Source of the DNA: Chitinophagaceae bacterium
Lineage (GTDB): Bacteria; Bacteroidota; Bacteroidia; Chitinophagales; Chitinophagaceae
Assembly: GCA_016710935.1 (NCBI GenBank)
Contig: JADJTY010000003.1
Coordinates: 496,001-560,000 of the forward strand
Reading direction: 5' to 3'
Length of the DNA stretch: 64,000 bases
Part shown: positions 28,794-37,358 of the stretch, piece by piece
Numbering within the stretch: position 1 is the first letter of the stretch
Layout: each line of letters begins with the position of its first letter
Notes under the pieces: model-generated
Databases searched by the model: none
Told to the model about the DNA's origin: nothing
The model's input: the letters and a program-made list of their open reading frames with translations, nothing else
Program-made: the position numbers and the translations under genes

Positions 28794-29714
28794 TAAGATA
28801 CGTTGATATTAAATTTATCAAGCAATGCATTTAATTCTTCAACAGAGTAGTACTCAAATAAAATACTGCCGCTGCCTTTTTTGTCGTGTTTCATTTTTAC
28901 ACGGGTATTAAAATTCGATGCTAAATTATCTTCTATCTTTCTAAAATTGTCGGGCAACGATGCTTTTACAGCAACTTTAACAGCCGGTGTATATTGCTTT
29001 CTTACCAGTTCTTCTGTTTGTCTTACAGACAAGCCGCTCTTTTTTATCTCGTTGAAAATGTATAATTGTTTATCAACCACATCAACATTTATCAATGCCC
29101 GGGCATGGCCCATGGTGATAACGCCGGTTCGAACTGCAACCTGTATATCGGGTGGTAATTTAAGCAGGCGTATGTAGTTGGTTACAGTGCTTCTTTCTTT
29201 GCCCATTCTTTCGGCTACCTGTTCCTGTGTGTATTCCAGTTCATCCATCAGGCGCTTATAACTTAATGCAATTTCAATGGCATTCAGATCTTTACGTTGT
29301 AAATTTTCAAGCAGCGATAATTCCAGTAACTCGGCATCGTTGGCCTGCCTGATATATACCGGCACATCTTTTATACCGGCTATTTTTGATGCCCTTAAAC
29401 GGCGTTCGCCTGCAATAAGCCTGTATTTACCATTGGATAGTTTTGAAACCGTGAGCGGCTGAATAATGTCGTGTATTTTAATGGACGCAGCCAACTCGTT
29501 CAAAGCATCAATATCAAAATCGTGGCGGGGCTGTTTGGGATTTACCTCAATCTGGTCCAATGCAATCCGGTAGGATACAGAAGCCTGCTCCACTACTTCG
29601 GGTTTCACTGGCCTGGGATAAATTTCCGGCAGTGTTTTTCAGATCGGCATCGATGTTTTGTAATAAACTTCTGATTCCTTTTCCTAAAGCGTCTTTTTTA
29701 TTTGGCTGCGACAT
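28793..29714 (-). CDS. parB: Chromosome-partitioning protein ParB, one frameshift
   Basis: The N-terminus MSQPNKKDALGKGIRSLLQN is recovered by correcting an indel near 29607. The ParB/Sulfiredoxin (CTPase) domain includes VNPKQPRHDFD, KYRLIAGERRLRASKIAG and SLLENLQRKDLNAIEIA. A helix-turn-helix (TQEQVAERMGKERSTVTNYI) precedes the dimer domain. It binds parS and loads chromosome-organising proteins together with ParA. No good parS match was seen in the window. Confidence 0.93.
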
Positions 29715-29740
29715 AGTTTTTAGCTTTTAGCTTCTAGCAC

Positions 29741-29782
29741 TTAGCTTTTAGCAAAAGCACGTGGCTAATGGCTAAAAGCTAA
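29741..29782. repeat. parB-parA intergenic hairpin repeat
   Basis: Perfect 12-base arms TTAGCTTTTAGC (29741-29752) and GCTAAAAGCTAA (29771-29782), surrounded by further TAGCTTNTAGC words (29719-29795). Both flanking genes are on the minus strand, so the hairpin would lie in the parAB transcript. Confidence 0.7.
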
Positions 29783-29796
29783 AGGCTAACGGCTTG

Positions 29797-30597
29797 TTAT
29801 TCTATTATTCTTTCTTCTTCTTTTATCTTGGTCATATTATTTTTCTGCAAAATTTCTTTTGCCAGATTCAGATAGTTCACTGCTCCCTTGCTGTCGGCAT
29901 CATACAATATAACTGGTTTTCCAAAGCTGGGTGCTTCGCTCAGGCGGGTATTACGGTGAATGATGCTGCTGAAAACAATTTCTTCAAAATGGCGCCGCAC
30001 TTCACTTACCACCTGGTTGCAAAGGCGCAGGCGGCCATCATACATGGTCATTAATATACCTTCTATTTTCAGATCCGTATTCAACCTGTTTTGTACAATT
30101 TTAATGGTGTTTAATAATTTACCCAGGCCTTCCAGGGCAAAAAATTCGGTTTGTACCGGTACCACAACGCTATCGGCAGCAGTTAATGCATTTACCGTTA
30201 TTAACCCCAGCGATGGAGAACAGTCAATAATGATGAAATCATAATTATCCCGGATGGGTTCCAGTATTTTCCTTAAAACGGTTTCCCGGTTGGGGTAATT
30301 AATCATTTCAATTTCGGCACCCACCAGGTCAATATGCGATGGCAGTATATCTAAAAAAGGTATATCCGACTTTAAAATAATATCTTTTGCCTGTGCATCA
30401 TTCACCATACAATCGTATAAGCTCTGGGTAATATTATGCAGGTCGAAACCGGTACCGGTGGTACTGTTTGCCTGGGGATCGGCATCTACCAGCAGGGTTT
30501 TATATTCCAGCACGGCAAGACTTGCCGCCAGGTTTATAGCCGTAGTAGTTTTACCTACCCCGCCTTTTTGATTTGCTACACCAATTATTTTTGCCAT
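29797..30597 (-). CDS. parA: Chromosome-partitioning ATPase ParA (Soj)
   Basis: 266 residues. Deviant Walker A motif in ANQKGGVGKTTTAINLAASL (about 8-27), Walker A' DADPQANSTTGTG, and a switch region DFIIIDCSPSLGLIT. It begins directly at MAKIIGV with no extra domain, as in chromosomal rather than plasmid ParA of the larger type. ATP-dependent DNA binding drives segregation with ParB. First gene of the parA-parB-DUF5683-dapB run. Confidence 0.97.
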   Translation of the reverse strand: MAKIIGVANQKGGVGKTTTAINLAASLAVLEYKTLLVDADPQANSTTGTGFDLHNITQSLYDCMVNDAQAKDIILKSDIPFLDILPSHIDLVGAEIEMINYPNRETVLRKILEPIRDNYDFIIIDCSPSLGLITVNALTAADSVVVPVQTEFFALEGLGKLLNTIKIVQNRLNTDLKIEGILMTMYDGRLRLCNQVVSEVRRHFEEIVFSSIIHRNTRLSEAPSFGKPVILYDADSKGAVNYLNLAKEILQKNNMTKIKEEERIIE

Positions 30598-30664
30598 TTG
30601 TTCGTTGTTCGTTATTGTTTCTTCACTTTAGCTAACAGCTTCTAGCTCACAGCTTGTTTTGCGC

Positions 30665-30672
30665 CAAAGGTA
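30665..30672 (-). promoter_or_regulatory. Predicted -7 element upstream of parA
   Basis: TACCTTTG on the minus strand, 67 bases before the parA ATG. The gap 30598-30903 otherwise contains another short TAGCT-word repeat (30628-30655) and no gene. Confidence 0.5.
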
Positions 30673-30903
30673 TCGTAATACAGTTCAATATCCTGCTTAG
30701 TTTGAACTGTTTTTGAAACCATACCGTGTAATTCCTGCTTTTATAAAATATTCCCCGGTCTTACACGTCTTTGTAAAAAAGCTGGTTTTTATGTGCAAAT
30801 TGCTATCAGGATGGCAAATTTAACCATTCGGGATAAAATTGGACAACAAAGAAGCTTCTTAATTGTAATATTGGATAATTAAGTTTTAAAAGCAGTTAAT
30901 TTT

Positions 30904-31434
30904 ATGGTCACCATTATATCCGGTACAAACCGAAAACACAGCAATACATCTAAAATAGCCAGGGAATACCAGTTGATCTTACTTGAAAAAGGTATTAAAG
31001 CGGTGATACTGTCCCTGGAAGACCTGGACCTGGTGCAATACAATCCCGCATTTGAAACCATTGAAAATGAGATTTTAATACCCGCTACTCATTTTATTAT
31101 CATTTCTCCTGAGTATAATGGAAGTTTTCCGGGTGTTTTGAAAATGCTTTTCGATACCAGCCGCTCTCACGAGATCTGGTTTCATAAAAAAGCATTGCTT
31201 ACCGGAGTTGCTTCCGGCCGGGCCGGAAACCTGAGGGGGATGGATCACCTGGCAGATGTGCTGAATTATATGAAGATCACGGTTCATCCCAACAAACTTC
31301 CCATTTCGGCTGTAAACAATGTGGTGAACAGTGATGGAAAGATTATTGATAATAACACGTTAAAAGCCATCAACCAACAACTGGATGAATTCATTTTATG
31401 GGCATCTTTGCAACCGCAACCTTCAAAACATTAA
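30904..31434 (+). CDS. NAD(P)H-dependent FMN reductase-like flavoprotein
   Basis: 176 residues with a flavodoxin-like fold. ISGTNRKHSNTSKIA (about 5-19) is the FMN phosphate loop and ISPEYNGSFPGVLKMLFD (about 68-85) the typical FMN_red motif. Likely a small soluble quinone/azo or chromate-type reductase; the substrate cannot be told. The next gene starts 16 bases downstream, suggesting cotranscription. Confidence 0.9.
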   Translation: MVTIISGTNRKHSNTSKIAREYQLILLEKGIKAVILSLEDLDLVQYNPAFETIENEILIPATHFIIISPEYNGSFPGVLKMLFDTSRSHEIWFHKKALLTGVASGRAGNLRGMDHLADVLNYMKITVHPNKLPISAVNNVVNSDGKIIDNNTLKAINQQLDEFILWASLQPQPSKH

Positions 31435-31450
31435 ATAATAAACCCCTTTC

Positions 31451-32704
31451 ATGCGTACACCATTAGGAGCTTTCATCGTTGTAGCAATCATGCTTTTGAT
31501 GGATACTTATATCTTCCAGGCCATAAAAACTGTAAGTCAGAATGTATCGCCCAAAGTAAAAATTGTTATCTATTCAATTTACTGGACACTATCTGCAATA
31601 GCTGTAATATGTTTTTTATTGTTTGTATTTACCGAGCAAAGCTTTATGGGCAAGCGGTTCAGGACTTACCTGTTTGCCACTTTTATAGGCCTGTTTATGG
31701 CCAAACTGGTTGCCATTGTTTTCTTTTTGATAGATGATATCCGCAGGCTGATACAATGGGTGGTTAGTAAAATAAGCGCTAACAAAACGGAAGTAGCAGA
31801 ACTGGCTGACGGAGATGGTATCAGCCGCTCCACATTCTTAAGCTGGCTGGGCCTGGCTGCCGGCGGAACACTCTTTGGAAGCCTGCTATACGGTTACAGC
31901 AATAAATATAATTACAATGTTAAGCGTATACAACTGGCTTATGATAATTTACCGGCTGCATTTAAAGGACTGAAAATCGTTCATATCAGTGATATTCACA
32001 GCGGCAGTTTTACTGATAAACAGGCGGTAGCGAATGGAGTTGAAAAAATATTGAAAGAGAAAGCCGATCTTATTTTATTTACCGGCGATATGGTGAACGA
32101 CCGTGCCACCGAAATGGATGACTATAAAGAAGTGTTTAATAAACTGACTGCACCGCTGGGTGTGTACAGTACATTGGGTAATCACGATTATGGAGATTAT
32201 GTAAGATGGCCATACAATGGCGTAACTAAAGAACAGAACCTGGAACAGGTAAAACAGGTACATGCCGATATGGGCTGGAAACTTTTAATGAATGAGCACG
32301 TTGAACTGGAGAAAGGCGGAGAAAAAATTGCATTGATCGGTATTGAGAACTGGAGCAACAAGGCCCGCTTTCCAAGGCATGGGCGTATGGACCTGGCACA
32401 CGCAGGCGCAGAAAAATATCCTTTTAAAATATTGCTGAGCCATGATCCCAGCCATTGGGATGCACAGGTTAGGCCCAACTATTCCGACGTGGATCTTACC
32501 TTAAGCGGACACACACATGGTATGCAGTTTGGTATAGAGATACCCGGTTTTAAATGGAGCCCGGTGCAATACATGTACAAGCAATGGCATGGTTTGTATG
32601 AAGATGGCAAACAAAAACTCTACGTAAACCCCGGTTATGGATTCCTGGGATATCCCGGCAGGGTAGGGGTTTTGGCGGAAATAACGGTGATTGAGTTGGT
32701 GTAA
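31451..32704 (+). CDS. Membrane-anchored metallophosphoesterase
   Basis: 417 residues. Three membrane helices (about 5-25, 36-60, 72-94) and a further hydrophobic segment (about 128-147) precede a calcineurin-like domain. Metal ligands: D181 and H183 (HISDIHSG), D213 (FTGDMVND), N244/H245 (LGNHDYGDY), later LLSHDPSHW and the final LSGHTHGMQFG. Related proteins (YkuE-like) hydrolyse phosphomono- or diesters such as lipid intermediates at the membrane. Substrate unknown. Confidence 0.92.
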   Translation: MRTPLGAFIVVAIMLLMDTYIFQAIKTVSQNVSPKVKIVIYSIYWTLSAIAVICFLLFVFTEQSFMGKRFRTYLFATFIGLFMAKLVAIVFFLIDDIRRLIQWVVSKISANKTEVAELADGDGISRSTFLSWLGLAAGGTLFGSLLYGYSNKYNYNVKRIQLAYDNLPAAFKGLKIVHISDIHSGSFTDKQAVANGVEKILKEKADLILFTGDMVNDRATEMDDYKEVFNKLTAPLGVYSTLGNHDYGDYVRWPYNGVTKEQNLEQVKQVHADMGWKLLMNEHVELEKGGEKIALIGIENWSNKARFPRHGRMDLAHAGAEKYPFKILLSHDPSHWDAQVRPNYSDVDLTLSGHTHGMQFGIEIPGFKWSPVQYMYKQWHGLYEDGKQKLYVNPGYGFLGYPGRVGVLAEITVIELV

Positions 32705-32710
32705 AAAATA

Positions 32711-32768
32711 GCCGGGAAGACGGCAAGACGTTTGTGAAATTTAATTCCCGTCTTACCGCCTTCCCGGC
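32711..32768 (-). terminator. Long hairpin between convergent genes
   Basis: 20-base arms at 32711-32730 and 32749-32768 match at 18 of 20 positions (GCCGGGAAG… / …CTTCCCGGC). On the minus strand a T run follows, so it terminates the DEAD-box helicase gene; on the plus strand it may also stop transcription from the phosphoesterase. Confidence 0.85.
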
Positions 32769-32781
32769 AAAAAATCAACTC

Positions 32782-34536
32782 TTATTTAAAACTCCTTCTT
32801 TCTTTCGGAGCATAAATTCTTTTTCTTCCTTCTGTAGCCCTGTCGCTTCTTCCGCCTTCGTCGTTTGGTCTTTTAAAGCCACCATCAGCCTCATTCATAC
32901 GCACGGTGCGGTTGTTGTAGCGCTTGCCGTCAATGGCTTTTATCATGGTAGATGCAGCAGCCTGGTCAATCTCTATCCAGCTGTTCATATCACGCATGTC
33001 AATTTTGCCCAGCACTTCTTTCTTCAAATCACTTTCATCTAAAATGAATTGTAAAAAACTGGCTTTGTAAAAACCATCTTTGGTACCCAGGTTAATGAAC
33101 AGCCTGGTGTATCCGCTATTGCCGCGATTAAAGCTGGTGCGTTCTTTACGGCTGCCGTTCATATCACCACCCGAGGTTCTTTCCATGGGTCTTCTGTCGC
33201 CACGTATATCGCTCTTATTCAGATCATCGGCATGTTCGTAGTACTTTAAAAAATGATCGAACTCCAATGCTGCAACCCTTTGTAAAACTTCTTCTTTGCT
33301 AACATCAGCAAATTTTTCCATCAGGTCGGGCATATAGGTTTCGTAATCGCCATGGCTAACATCGGCCTGCATTAATTTATCCATAAAATGGAAGAATTGT
33401 TTGCGGCAAACATCTTTACCCGATGGTACATCTACTTTGTGAAACTGTGCATTGATCATTCTTTCCAAAGACTTGATCTTATAAGATTCCCTGCTGTGGC
33501 AGATAGATAAACAGATACCTGTTTTACCTGCACGGCCGGTACGACCGCTACGGTGTGTGTACACTTCCATATCATCCGGTAATTCAAAATTGATCACATG
33601 CGTAATACCATCCACATCAATACCACGTGCAGCCACATCGGTTGCAATTAATAACTGTAAATTCTTGCTACGGAAACGGCCCATTACTTTATCCCGCTGT
33701 TGCTGTGATAAGTCGCCATGCAGTGCCTCGATCTCGTAACCCGATTTTGCCAAACGCTCAGAAACTTCCTGTGCATCAGCCTTGGTACGTGTGAAGATGA
33801 TGCCATACATGCCGGGGTTAAAATCGATCAAACGTTTTAATGCTTCGTAACGCTGGCTTGCAGGTACTACAAAAAACTGGTGATCGATATTTACATTACC
33901 GCTGTTCTTTTTACCAACCGTAACTTCTTTAGGGTTTTCCATGTAGTTTTTACTGATGGCCCTAACTTCCGGTGGCATGGTAGCACTGAATAACCAGGTG
34001 CTCTCCCGGTTGATGGTGTTCTTTAAAACAAAATCAATATCATCTCTAAAGCCCATGTTCAGCATTTCATCGGCCTCATCCAATACCACGTATTTTACTT
34101 TTTGCAGGTCGATCGCTTTTCTTTCGATCAGGTCAATTAAACGGCCGGGTGTTGCAATAACAATGTGTACGCCTCTTTTCAGGTTGCGTATCTGCATCAT
34201 AATGGATGCACCGCCATATACTGCTTCGGTAACGATGTTTTTATTGTGTTTTCTGAAATTTTCCAGGTCGTTGGTAATTTGCAAACACAGTTCACGTGTA
34301 GGGCAAACGATCAATGCCTGCGGATGGCGCTGGGTGCCATCAATTAACTGTAAAAGTGGTAAACCAAAAGCGGCGGTTTTACCGGTACCGGTTTGTGCCA
34401 GTCCGATGAAATCGGTGGTGCCGGATAATAGAACAGGGATAGCTTTAACCTGTATCTCTGTAGGTGTTTCAAATCCAAGGTCGGTAACGGCTTGTACCAA
34501 CTGTTCGTTCAGGCCTAAAGCCTCAAATGCATTCAT
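32782..34536 (-). CDS. DEAD-box RNA helicase with DbpA-type RNA-binding domain
   Basis: 584 residues from MNAFEALGLNEQLVQAV. Q motif GFETPTEIQVKAIP, Walker A AQTGTGKT (47-54), DEAD box VVLDEADEM, SAT motif LFSATMPPE, and motif VI HRSGRTGRAGKTG. A C-terminal DbpA-like RNA-binding domain contains YTRLFINLGTKDGF, and a basic tail follows. It resembles CsdA/DeaD, which remodel RNA in ribosome assembly and cold adaptation. A long structured leader precedes it. The start 15 codons into the frame is chosen because it begins the conserved Q-motif region. Confidence 0.95.
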   Translation of the reverse strand: MNAFEALGLNEQLVQAVTDLGFETPTEIQVKAIPVLLSGTTDFIGLAQTGTGKTAAFGLPLLQLIDGTQRHPQALIVCPTRELCLQITNDLENFRKHNKNIVTEAVYGGASIMMQIRNLKRGVHIVIATPGRLIDLIERKAIDLQKVKYVVLDEADEMLNMGFRDDIDFVLKNTINRESTWLFSATMPPEVRAISKNYMENPKEVTVGKKNSGNVNIDHQFFVVPASQRYEALKRLIDFNPGMYGIIFTRTKADAQEVSERLAKSGYEIEALHGDLSQQQRDKVMGRFRSKNLQLLIATDVAARGIDVDGITHVINFELPDDMEVYTHRSGRTGRAGKTGICLSICHSRESYKIKSLERMINAQFHKVDVPSGKDVCRKQFFHFMDKLMQADVSHGDYETYMPDLMEKFADVSKEEVLQRVAALEFDHFLKYYEHADDLNKSDIRGDRRPMERTSGGDMNGSRKERTSFNRGNSGYTRLFINLGTKDGFYKASFLQFILDESDLKKEVLGKIDMRDMNSWIEIDQAAASTMIKAIDGKRYNNRTVRMNEADGGFKRPNDEGGRSDRATEGRKRIYAPKERRSFK

Positions 34537-34771
34537 GTAAATTGTTTTGCGATAGCCACATGTAATTTCGGGTATCCTCAAAAGGATAAACCGTTGTCAT
34601 GCCTTGGCCGTTGGGATAAGTAAGGGTTCTCTTTCAACCCTGCCGGCGGTTACAAACCGCACCTTGGTAGTTTGTATATTTGCCGATAATAACTAATGTT
34701 CAACAGCAACTGAGCATGTCATGTAATTCTCAGTTTTTAATCCCGATAATTATCGGGAGGGCGCAAAGGTA
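34537..34771 (-). promoter_or_regulatory. Promoter and long leader of the DEAD-box helicase gene
   Basis: A -7 element TACCTTTG (minus strand, 34771-34764) would start a leader of about 225 bases. The leader begins with the perfect 18-base palindrome TCCCGATAATTATCGGGA (34741-34758) and contains complementary GGTTTGTAACCGCC-like segments. Long leaders are known on deaD/csdA genes. The remaining part of the divergent gap (34772-34912) shows nothing specific. Confidence 0.5.
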
Positions 34772-34912
34772 GGTTATTTTTTCTCAATTTTGGCATGATA
34801 GGTAGTATTTAAACAAACAGGCCCTGCAAACCACCCTAAAACCGGTAGTTTTTTTATAAACGATTAAACTAAATTTGGTTTTCCATATCTAACACCAGCT
34901 AACTCAACCTTT

Positions 34913-35911
34913 ATGCTTAAATACCTGCTGCTGCTTTGCTTTTGGTTTATTGGCCTTTCTGTAAAGGCCCAAAAAGATTCCCTTACCAAAGAAGAAAAAC
35001 GCTTGCTTGACTCGATGTTTACAAACGATGAGTTTATTAAACTGATGATGAAAAAGGATAAGAATTACCTGGATGTAAGCATCGGCATCGGTAATGGTGA
35101 GTTCAGTGCAAATAACAATGCGGCCAATGCCACCGGAGTTGACAGGCAACTTATTTATACACCAGCTGTAACTTATCGGTTAAAGAATGGTTTAAGTTTT
35201 GGCGTATCTCCTTTTATAACCGCAGATAGCAACGGTAATCCTAAAATTTACCAGACAGCCCTGACAGCCGGTTATGATTATTACGGAAAAACCATTTATG
35301 CAGGCGGCAGTTATACCAGGTACCTGAGCGATCAAAATAAATACAACAGCAAATCACTTTACCAGAACGATCTGTTTGCTTATGTAAAACTGGCAAAAGG
35401 AATATTGCAGCCGGGTATTACGCTGGGATATGTAACCGGTAAATACAAAGAAACCGGTTTTGTAACTTTTAAAAGACTGATCCGTTTACCCAACCCTCCA
35501 CCCAATGGAAGGGACACACTGGTAATAATAACCGGAAAAGATTCAACCGATAACAAGACCAGCTATTTTTCTGCAGCTGCAACAGTTGGGCACGATTTCG
35601 CATTTTACAATGTGTTTTCAAAAAAAGATGAGTTTGATTTTATTCCCACACTCATACTTAATTTTGGCAGCGATAAATTAACGCAAACACATACCAACAG
35701 GGTATTTGACAGGCCGGCTTTAAGCATCCGTAAAAAATCTGATTTCAGTAATAAATTCCAGGTACAGTCCATTGCAGCTTCACTGGATTTTACCTACATG
35801 GTTAAAAAGTTTTTTATTCAGCCTATTGTTTATTTTGATTATTATCTGCCCGAAACAACAGCGAACAGGTTTAGTGCTATCTTTTCTGTAACTGCGGGGT
35901 TTTCATTTTAA
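34913..35911 (+). CDS. Exported, probably outer-membrane, beta-rich protein
   Basis: 332 residues with a signal peptide (MLKYLLLLCFWFIGLSVKA). The mature part has alternating hydrophobic strands ending in an aromatic (FSAIFSVTAGFSF), a pattern of outer-membrane beta barrels. An N-terminal acidic helix (KEEKRLLDSMFTNDEFIKLM) precedes the barrel. No specific family recognised. Divergent from the helicase. Confidence 0.75.
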   Translation: MLKYLLLLCFWFIGLSVKAQKDSLTKEEKRLLDSMFTNDEFIKLMMKKDKNYLDVSIGIGNGEFSANNNAANATGVDRQLIYTPAVTYRLKNGLSFGVSPFITADSNGNPKIYQTALTAGYDYYGKTIYAGGSYTRYLSDQNKYNSKSLYQNDLFAYVKLAKGILQPGITLGYVTGKYKETGFVTFKRLIRLPNPPPNGRDTLVIITGKDSTDNKTSYFSAAATVGHDFAFYNVFSKKDEFDFIPTLILNFGSDKLTQTHTNRVFDRPALSIRKKSDFSNKFQVQSIAASLDFTYMVKKFFIQPIVYFDYYLPETTANRFSAIFSVTAGFSF

Positions 35912-35938
35912 AATGCAAGACCCTCTCAGGAAGCCGTC

Positions 35939-35986
35939 TTCGACAAGCTCAGAATGACAGCTTTTTGTCATGTTGAGCTTGTCGAA
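35939..35986. repeat. REP-like palindromic repeat
   Basis: 13-base arms TTCGACAAGCTCA (35939-35951) and TGAGCTTGTCGAA (35974-35986) enclose a second, smaller stem ATGACA / TGTCAT. The word GACAAGCTCAGAATGACA is familiar from intergenic repeats in many genomes. Located after the 3' end of the beta-rich protein gene. Confidence 0.8.
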
Positions 35987-36139
35987 ACATAGATAAAAAG
36001 CGGGTTTAAATGATATTCTTTTTTTGATTACAAAGTGAGTTTCATTTTTACAGTTTTTCTCTTAACATAAGTTTGTAATTTTGAAAAAGCAATTGGCATA
36101 TTACTTGGTGCATGACAGCTAACTAAAAATTATTATTTT

Positions 36140-36718
36140 ATGAAATCAAAACTTTTGATACTTGCAATTGTCTGCATTACAGCCGGCACCGCAACAGCAC
36201 AAAAACTTCACGTTGGTGTTAAAGGCGGGGCTAATATCAATAAACTAACCGGAAAATCTTTCGACGATGAATTTTCATTTGGCTACCATGTTGGCGGCTT
36301 TTTTTCGGTAGGCCTGGGTAAAAAATTTGCCATTCAGCCCGAAGTTTTATTTAACCAGATCAATGTTGATACCTCTAATAATTACAGTGCCGTTTATCAA
36401 TTCAACAAAGTTGATAAAGTACAGCTGAAATATTTAAGTATTCCTATCCTGCTTACTTACAAACCAATAAAATTTATTACACTTCAGGCTGGCCCGCAGT
36501 TTGGTATACTAATGAACAAAAGCAACACGCTGGTGCAAAACGGGAAAGATGCTTTTAAAGCCGGCGACCTGAGTATGCTGGGCGGTGTACAGGTTAATAT
36601 ATCTCACCTGAATATTTATGCACGCTATGCGGTTGGCTTAAGCAACTTAAATGATATTGATAATAAAGAAAAGTGGAAGAGCCAGAGTGTTCAGCTAGGC
36701 GTAGGGTTTACCTTATAG
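36140..36718 (+). CDS. PorT-like outer-membrane beta-barrel protein
   Basis: 192 residues: signal peptide (…CITAGTATAQ), then LHVGVKGGANINKLTG, FGYHVGGFFSVGLGKKFAIQPEVLFNQ-type strands, and a terminal QLGVGFTL. This matches the small PorT/OmpW-like barrels (outer-membrane beta-barrel domain) abundant in Bacteroidota. Role in the outer membrane unknown. Confidence 0.88.
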   Translation: MKSKLLILAIVCITAGTATAQKLHVGVKGGANINKLTGKSFDDEFSFGYHVGGFFSVGLGKKFAIQPEVLFNQINVDTSNNYSAVYQFNKVDKVQLKYLSIPILLTYKPIKFITLQAGPQFGILMNKSNTLVQNGKDAFKAGDLSMLGGVQVNISHLNIYARYAVGLSNLNDIDNKEKWKSQSVQLGVGFTL

Positions 36719-36725
36719 TATTATC

Positions 36726-36763
36726 AACTTTGCCAATCCGATAGCTATCGGATTGGCAAAGTT
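36726..36763. terminator. 38-base perfect palindrome, bidirectional terminator
   Basis: Two 19-base arms (36726-36744 and 36745-36763) are exact reverse complements, centred on GATAGCTATC with outer AACTTTGCC / GGCAAAGTT. It lies exactly between the ends of two convergent genes and is followed by T residues on the plus strand. Confidence 0.9.
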
Positions 36764-37333
36764 TTACGGACGTATGATGGTGAGAGAGCCATCGGCGTTC
36801 AGTTTTACAATAGCAGACGGTGATGCTGCGGTTACATCATCCTGGCGGTGTTGCACTATATAGTCAACACCGCTTTTTATTTCCACATCTATATCTTCAA
36901 ATAAAGCGGGTGCAGGATAGCCTGAGATATTGGCCGAAGTAGATACCAGTGGTTTGCCAAAACGGTTGATAAGTTTTTTGCAAAACAAATCGTTCGTAAT
37001 GCGTATGCCAATGGTGCCATCGCCCTGTATCATATTTTTAGCCAGGTTGATACCACCTTCATAAATAAAGGTGGTGGGTTTGTGTATGCCTTTTATATAA
37101 TCAAAAATTTTAGGATCGGGTTGCGTTACATATTTTGGGATATCATGTTCATCGGACAGTAAAACGATCATGCTTTTTTCATCCGACCTTTTTTTAAGCG
37201 CATATATTTTTGCTACTGCAGCAGCATTGGTTGCATCGCAGCCAAGGCCCCAAACGGTATCTGTGGGGTAAAGGATGAGTCCACCCGAGTGTAAAACGGT
37301 TAATGATGCTTCAATGTCAGTTTCAAGATTCAT
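36764..37333 (-). CDS. tsaC: Threonylcarbamoyl-AMP synthase (TsaC/Sua5 family)
   Basis: 189 residues from MNLETDIEASL. It makes threonylcarbamoyl-AMP for the t6A modification of ANN-decoding tRNAs. The YrdC domain covers the whole protein: GGLILYPTDTVWGLGCDA, KRSDEKSMIVL, and KPLVSTSANISGYPAP. The C-terminal Sua5 domain is absent, so it is the short TsaC/YwlC-like form. Start chosen over an upstream in-frame ATG because the YrdC fold begins here. It overlaps no neighbour; heptosyltransferase lies upstream on the same strand. Confidence 0.94.
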   Translation of the reverse strand: MNLETDIEASLTVLHSGGLILYPTDTVWGLGCDATNAAAVAKIYALKKRSDEKSMIVLLSDEHDIPKYVTQPDPKIFDYIKGIHKPTTFIYEGGINLAKNMIQGDGTIGIRITNDLFCKKLINRFGKPLVSTSANISGYPAPALFEDIDVEIKSGVDYIVQHRQDDVTAASPSAIVKLNADGSLTIIRP

Positions 37334-37358
37334 AACGTATGTAAAAATTGTTTGCAAT

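Noticed and set aside
29753..29770. CACGTG in the loop of the parA-parB hairpin as a parS site
   Set aside because: Only the six-base core fits; the outer positions do not match the parS consensus.
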